A stretch of DNA of 36,683 nt from an uncultured Clostridia bacterium (GTDB taxonomy: Bacteria > Bacillota > Clostridia > UBA1381), in NCBI GenBank assembly GCA_934476675.1, contig CAKSOE010000033.1:1-36683 (forward strand). Reading direction: 5' to 3'. Below the pieces are notes generated by a model, which saw nothing but the letters and a program-made list of their open reading frames with translations, was not told the DNA's origin and did not search any database. This document shows, piece after piece, positions 32,849 to 36,683 of this stretch. Both the position numbers and the translations under genes were made by a program. Numbering within the stretch: the stretch's first letter is position 1; each line of letters starts with the position of its first letter.

Positions 32849-33537
32849 ATGCCTATTCCCTCCGCAGCCGTTTTTGCGGCGGATATATCCTTATTGCATT
32901 TTATGATATAAAATTCCGAATGTTCAATTAAATCGTTTATTATTTCAAGTGTTTTTAAAAGCATGGCATTGTTCTTCGGAAAATAAATCTGATTTATCAG
33001 CAGTTCAAAAACCGCTTCCTTTTCAAGCCTGATACATTGATTTTCAATACCTCGCTCGATAAAGCAGATTTTTTTAAGCTCCGTTTTTGCGTTAATATGC
33101 TGATTTTCCTTGCCCGCCCACGGCGTACCGTAAGCAAAAACTTTATTACCGATAATTCTTAAAAGCGGCTTATCGCCGTTAATAACTTTTACCTTATCTC
33201 CGAAAAGCTCACACCACAGCCTTGCGTGGGTGCTTTTCCCCACTCCGCTCCTTGCTAAAAATGCAATTCCGCAGCCGTTAAAATCCATCACCACGCCATG
33301 CAGTAAAAATCCGTTATATTCCGGCAGGATTTCGGCGATTTTGCGGTACACGGCAAGGCTTTCAAGATACCCTCTGTCCGAATGATTTCCCTTATCCTCC
33401 GCCTCGATTTCGCTCTCCGACGCCGAAACAGAAAAATCACACGCTTCATCGGTAAGATAACCGCAGCACATTTTTTCTATGTAATCATATTGATTTTCAA
33501 TTCCGATATTAAGCTCCGCCAAGCGCACACCAATCAT
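32845..33537 (-). CDS. HprK-like ATP-dependent kinase
   Basis: A 230-residue P-loop protein resembling the catalytic domain of HPr kinase/phosphorylase: LLHGVVMDFNG, Walker A ARSGVGKST (about 99-107 in the longer frame), HARLWCELFG and INGDKPLLRI. The N-terminal HprK domain and the long C-terminal part are missing, and genuine HPr kinase is larger (about 310). Related stand-alone kinases occur in lasso-peptide and other peptide clusters, where some phosphorylate the precursor (known for PadeK-type enzymes). Start is ambiguous: ATG 33537 (after AGGTG) or ATG 33549. Overlaps both neighbours. Confidence 0.76.
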   Translation of the reverse strand: MIGVRLAELNIGIENQYDYIEKMCCGYLTDEACDFSVSASESEIEAEDKGNHSDRGYLESLAVYRKIAEILPEYNGFLLHGVVMDFNGCGIAFLARSGVGKSTHARLWCELFGDKVKVINGDKPLLRIIGNKVFAYGTPWAGKENQHINAKTELKKICFIERGIENQCIRLEKEAVFELLINQIYFPKNNAMLLKTLEIINDLIEHSEFYIIKCNKDISAAKTAAEGIGI

Positions 33538-33538
33538 T

Positions 33539-34009
33539 TCACACCTCATCGGCTACCCAGCCGTCCTCTGCGAATGTTTTATCCATTCCCAACGGCGAAA
33601 CAAGCACAGCCGCCAGTCCGATACAGTGGAACATCGCCGCCGATACCGGAACGGAAATTCCGCGGCTAAAAAATTTTGCAAATTTCGTAACTGAAAAAAG
33701 CCACGTATATATTGTTCCTCCGCCGATAAAATACACCGCAAATCCGAAAAGCGCAAAAGCAATATATGCCGAAATGTTCGTAAAATAATAAAGCTTTTTA
33801 TCGCGCAAATCAAAATAGCAGTCTCTTTGCATTTTTACATTCGCTGCCAAAAACAAAGCCATGCCGAAAACCGCTCCGAATGTCAGCGCGCCGCGCAAAG
33901 ATAAGATTTTTTCAATATTAAGCACCGTCAAGGCTGCCGATACAATAAAATTTGTAACAAACAGCTCTAAAAATCTGCGTACAATAATTCTAAATGCAAT
34001 GTTGTTCAT
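33539..34009 (-). CDS. Four-helix integral membrane protein, unknown
   Basis: A 156-residue protein with four predicted membrane segments (about 12-33, 39-57, 74-97, 118-140) and basic loops between segments 2 and 3. I do not recognise a family. Its ATG overlaps the stop of the copper-amine-oxidase-like gene (TAATG), and its stop is next to the HprK-like start, so it is tightly coupled to both. It could be a membrane anchor or exporter part for the cluster; nothing in the sequence proves this. Confidence 0.7.
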   Translation of the reverse strand: MNNIAFRIIVRRFLELFVTNFIVSAALTVLNIEKILSLRGALTFGAVFGMALFLAANVKMQRDCYFDLRDKKLYYFTNISAYIAFALFGFAVYFIGGGTIYTWLFSVTKFAKFFSRGISVPVSAAMFHCIGLAAVLVSPLGMDKTFAEDGWVADEV

Positions 34010-34464
34010 TAGTCAAGTGTTCCCTTACTGTTTGTAATTACTACCGTTCGTGTTTCGTCTATCCAGTCAACGTCCGCGCTTAAAGCCTCCGCAACCGCAC
34101 GAACAGGTATAAGTGTGTAATCGCTGTCTATAAAAGGAGCGGTATCGAGCGTAATAACTTCGCTTTCGTCGCTGTCCGTTGTCTGTACCACCATTTGCGG
34201 CACACCGATTTTCATTGTAATAAAGGTTTTGCCCTTTGTTGCAAAAATAAGCTTATCGTCCCCTGCCCATGTCACCTTTGCACCGAGCGTTTCAAAAACA
34301 GAACGCATCGGGAGCATGGTTCTCTCGTTTACAATTTGTGCAGGAATGGGAGATTCGAGCTTTTCGCCGTTTATTGTAACGGTTATCTCGTCATTTTCCG
34401 CAAATACGGCAGTTTGCAGTATCGCGGATATACTTAAAATAACAGCCAGAATAATTTTCTTCAT
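34009..34464 (-). CDS. Secreted copper-amine-oxidase-like domain protein
   Basis: A 151-residue exported protein: signal peptide about 1-22 (KKIILAVILSISAILQTAVF), then a copper amine oxidase N-terminal-like domain (ITVTINGEKL, VNERTMLPMRSVFETLGAKV, PVRAVAEALSADVDWIDET). Such domains are common on secreted proteins of clostridia, bind the wall or serve as a scaffold, and have no oxidase activity. First gene of the four-gene operon with promoter at 34501-34529. Confidence 0.83.
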   Translation of the reverse strand: MKKIILAVILSISAILQTAVFAENDEITVTINGEKLESPIPAQIVNERTMLPMRSVFETLGAKVTWAGDDKLIFATKGKTFITMKIGVPQMVVQTTDSDESEVITLDTAPFIDSDYTLIPVRAVAEALSADVDWIDETRTVVITNSKGTLD

Positions 34465-34500
34465 AAATATGCAGACCTTTCCGAATTATTTATCATATGA

Positions 34501-34529
34501 AGTATGTCATAAACGCAGGATTGTGTCAA
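34501..34529 (-). promoter_or_regulatory. Promoter of the four-gene cluster operon
   Basis: Minus-strand TTGACA (34524-34529) and CATACT (34501-34506), spacing 17, upstream of the copper-amine-oxidase-like gene. Confidence 0.65.
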
Positions 34530-34578
34530 TAAAACTATAAAAATCCAGTAAAATTGCCTGTGCAATGCAGTACACTAC

Positions 34579-34767
34579 CTACACCGCACTGCGCAGACAC
34601 TTTAAAAAATATATAAAACCCTTTCCCCTTGATTTAAGCGGTTTATAATAACAGCATTTGTTATTTTTGTAAAAACCCAAATACGGGCACACCGCCGTGC
34701 GGCTGTCAAGCTCATATGATTCCTTGCCCGTTTTGCAGTTTGTACATATGCTTTTATTTTTTATCAA
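34579..34767 (-). CDS. Small Cys-rich protein, TTG start
   Basis: A 62-residue basic protein with six cysteines, five in an ordered pattern: ICTNC near the start, AVCPYLGFY in the middle, KCCYYKPL, and one near the end (FLKC). The Cys-x-x-Cys plus later Cys suggest a small zinc fold. The start is TTG at 34767 with GGAGG 8 bases upstream, which is well placed; no ATG alternative has one. It lies after the terminator that follows the 50-residue peptide gene and before the next promoter, so it would need read-through or a weak own promoter. Function unknown. Confidence 0.55.
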   Translation of the reverse strand: MIKNKSICTNCKTGKESYELDSRTAVCPYLGFYKNNKCCYYKPLKSRGKGFIYFLKCLRSAV

Positions 34768-34793
34768 AATAAAAGCCTCCGTAAAGCTATATA

Positions 34794-34862
34794 TTAAAAG
34801 GCTGCCGCAACAAAGAGAGAGTCAATGATTATTGTATTCCTGACATAACGGCAGCCTTTTAA
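34794..34862 (-). terminator. Long-loop inverted repeat, likely terminator
   Basis: Perfect 14-base arms TTAAAAGGCTGCCG (34794-34807) and CGGCAGCCTTTTAA (34849-34862) with a 41-base loop. It starts just after the stop of the 50-residue peptide. The A+T-rich flanks allow terminator action, but the long loop is atypical. Confidence 0.55.
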
Positions 34863-34868
34863 CGGCTT

Positions 34869-35021
34869 TTATTCAAAAACGCTGATAGTTTTGCTGTCAA
34901 GCTTTTCGGCATCGTCCCACGAAAGCGGAGCCAATTCCTCGGTTATGCCGCTTGTCTGAATGATGTCCTCTGCTTCAAAGCCTATTACGCTTATTTCGGG
35001 CATAGTATATGTCTTTTTCAT
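34869..35021 (-). CDS. 50-residue leader-like peptide (possible RiPP-type precursor)
   Basis: A small acidic peptide, start MKKTYTMPEISVIGFEAEDI, with the motif Y-T-M-P (Y-x-x-P) at residues 5-8 and IIQTSG at 20-25; the remainder (TEELAPLSWDDAEK and after) is acidic and ends in SVFE. It has no hydrophobic signal sequence. GGGAGGTG is 7 bases upstream, and its ATG overlaps the stop of the preceding 514-residue protein in TAATG, so it is deliberately co-translated. A Y-x-x-P followed by a Thr two residues before a Gly is the layout of lasso and related leaders, but no acidic residue falls at core positions 7-9. Function unknown; calling it a precursor is inference. Confidence 0.7.
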   Translation of the reverse strand: MKKTYTMPEISVIGFEAEDIIQTSGITEELAPLSWDDAEKLDSKTISVFE

Positions 35022-36565
35022 TAGTTTGCACCTCCCGGGTTATATTCGTTGAATTTTTTATTCCAGTCCACGGAACACTCAATCGGTTCTGACCATGTTA
35101 CTGTACCGTCGGTTGTTTCGATAAATGCCGCCGCATAGTATTTATTGGAATTTCCGGCAGGTATTTCGATAATATCACCTTGAACGGCTGATTTTGAGGT
35201 TGCAGCGGTAACAGCCTTGTCGGTCGTCAATTCCTGTCCTGCTGTTTTTATGTATCTGATACCCACTTTCTGAACAGTTCCGCTCGGATATGCTCTGAAT
35301 AAAAATCTCATCATTCCAAGCGGTGTATCGCCGTTCATGTAAAAACCCGAATCCGTTGCGGTGTCCCATTTTGATTGTGTATTTACATTATCGTTATTAA
35401 CAAATTGTACTATATCATCTGTCCATGCTGCATTATCGTCAGCTTTCCATCTGTTTATTACTTCTGTCAGCGAAAGTGATGTATTGTCAGCCTTTTTATT
35501 ATCTGAAATCGTAAATGTACTGCCGTCTTTAACAGTAATATTTTTGTATGCAAGAAGCTGTGTGTGAACGCCCTCGGCTGTGTCAACCTTATTATTGGTT
35601 ATTTCCACATTTCCTATATTGGTTGCATCTATATAAAGAGCCGCATTTTTATTGCTGTTTGAATTACCTGTTGTTCCACAAGCATTTCCGTCAAGCATTT
35701 TAAATGTGTTATCTGTAATTTGCAGATTTCCTGTATATCCTTCAAATTTTATCGGACGGCTTGTTTCCACAGTTGAACCCTGCATTACAAAATCATTCAT
35801 TTTGCCTTGATTTTTCCACCAAATAGGATTCGAGTTATTAACATACGCATCATTAATGTGATGATTAAATGTAGTATTTATTATTGATATATTTTCCGCA
35901 ATGTTTCCGTTTGCATACCACTGTCCATTTACGGTACATTTATTTAATACAATTTTATTGGTAAGTATGGGGTCATTATACCAAGCATTTGTTCCCCATT
36001 CTTCATTTTTTCTGCCCGGTGTAGAACCATCTGCCTGTGTTCCGTCCGGATTATTATAATGATATATATAATTTCCGTTCAAATTAAATATTCCGTTTAA
36101 TGTCATGCTTTCTAAAATTACAGTTGAAGCCGCCGGAACTTGTAAATACAAGCTTTTAAAATGCACAAAAAGATCATCATTATTTCCGCTTTCGGATTTT
36201 ATATTACCGGTTATATGTACAGTAGCAGCTGCTTTTTCCGTACCCCAAACGGTTCTGTTATATTGCGGTTCTTCACGCACCATTTTAGTATACTTACCAG
36301 CAGGAGCAGCTCCGCCGTATACTCCCCATGCCAGTTCATCAGACATATTATAATTTCCCAAGGTAGTGCTTGTTGATGAAATATCCAGTGTATCAACATC
36401 TACCCACACTTCACGACCGCTTATATCGGTCAGATTGTTAAACTCGTCAAATGTATACGGATTGCTTTCCGTTCCTTTTTCATCGTCGGCAAAGACCGGC
36501 AATGCCATTGTGCCGAGTACCATTGCGGCAGACAAAATGCCTGCCAAAAGCTTTTTACCTTTCAT
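35021..36565 (-). CDS. Secreted Asn/Thr-rich beta-helix-like protein, unknown
   Basis: A 514-residue exported protein. Signal peptide about 1-26 (LLAGILSAAMVLGTMALPVF ending ADD). The middle (about 110-350) has repeating short strands with alternating hydrophobics and many Asn and Thr (VHITGNIKSES, ILESMTLNGIFNLNG, ISIINTTFNHHIN, LQITDNTFKMLDG, VEITNNKVDTAEG), which suits a right-handed parallel beta-helix of the pectate-lyase type, though no catalytic motif is recognised. The C-terminal about 90 residues look like a beta-sandwich (KVGIRYIKTAGQEL). No anchor. AGAGGGAC precedes the ATG. The right window edge is 118 bases upstream and holds no complete gene. Its stop is fused to the peptide gene's start. 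Confidence 0.72.
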   Translation of the reverse strand: MKGKKLLAGILSAAMVLGTMALPVFADDEKGTESNPYTFDEFNNLTDISGREVWVDVDTLDISSTSTTLGNYNMSDELAWGVYGGAAPAGKYTKMVREEPQYNRTVWGTEKAAATVHITGNIKSESGNNDDLFVHFKSLYLQVPAASTVILESMTLNGIFNLNGNYIYHYNNPDGTQADGSTPGRKNEEWGTNAWYNDPILTNKIVLNKCTVNGQWYANGNIAENISIINTTFNHHINDAYVNNSNPIWWKNQGKMNDFVMQGSTVETSRPIKFEGYTGNLQITDNTFKMLDGNACGTTGNSNSNKNAALYIDATNIGNVEITNNKVDTAEGVHTQLLAYKNITVKDGSTFTISDNKKADNTSLSLTEVINRWKADDNAAWTDDIVQFVNNDNVNTQSKWDTATDSGFYMNGDTPLGMMRFLFRAYPSGTVQKVGIRYIKTAGQELTTDKAVTAATSKSAVQGDIIEIPAGNSNKYYAAAFIETTDGTVTWSEPIECSVDWNKKFNEYNPGGAN

Positions 36566-36683
36566 GGTTTTTGTCCCTCTTTCTGATTTTTATCTGCTTA
36601 CTCCATAGCTGCATTATGCCTATAAATGTCTGTCCCTCCTTTTCTGTCAATCCTCATTATGACATAATAACAATTATGTTGTA

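Noticed and set aside
34869..35021. Classical lasso peptide
   Set aside because: No Asp or Glu at core positions 7-9 after the predicted Gly, and no lasso cyclase or protease gene in the window.

Overview
The window reads as chromosome of a low-GC, anaerobic, probably spore-forming member of the Clostridia. Evidence: TTGACA/TATAAT promoters with 17-base spacing, strong GGAGG ribosome binding sites with occasional TTG starts, a bifunctional AdhE, an Nfn-type transhydrogenase pair, SLH-domain and copper-amine-oxidase-like-domain surface proteins, and a PdaA-type deacetylase of the spore cortex pathway. I cannot name the genus. No tRNA, rRNA or CRISPR array was seen, and no gap between genes exceeds about 300 bases.

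Layout. (1) 1-2045: end of an integrated element abutting the 3' end of guaA: partial tyrosine integrase and excisionase (minus), divergent from an XRE repressor and a small Cys-containing protein (plus), with both promoters visible. (2) 2046-8890, minus: SLH-glucosaminidase, ABC-F ATPase and dtd, then a separately promoted GH20-like hexosaminidase plus guaA. (3) 8985-13647, minus: yjdF under a likely yjdF riboswitch, and a 1352-residue secreted leucine-rich-repeat protein. (4) 13724-16004, minus: nfnA-nfnB flavoprotein pair. (5) 16297-16760, plus: small DMT-type membrane protein with a start/frame problem. (6) 16780-20699, minus: pdaA, D,D-carboxypeptidase and SLH-amidase, a wall or cortex remodelling operon. 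(7) 20878-21864, minus: meso-diaminopimelate dehydrogenase. (8) 22104-24287, minus: transaldolase, ROK kinase and SIS isomerase operon, divergent from an AraC regulator. (9) 25374-28767, plus: hisZ-hisG-hisA and a TtcA-like thiolase. (10) 29028-32401, plus: adhE and an APH-fold kinase. (11) 32426-36565, minus: an unexplained cluster of a secreted protein, a 50-residue leader-like peptide translationally coupled to it, a Cys-rich small protein, then a separately promoted four-gene operon (copper-amine-oxidase-like secreted protein, membrane protein, HprK-like kinase, S24/S26-like peptidase).

Most of the window is housekeeping metabolism (GMP, histidine, lysine/peptidoglycan, redox balance, ethanol fermentation) plus envelope enzymes. 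The part most likely to be undescribed is region 11: the small peptide carries a Y-x-x-P leader-type motif and a Thr-Ser-Gly site, and an HprK-like kinase and a peptidase lie a short distance downstream, which resembles a modified-peptide (RiPP-like) or peptide-signalling system without any of the classical modification enzymes in view. The right edge of the window cuts off what lies upstream of it.
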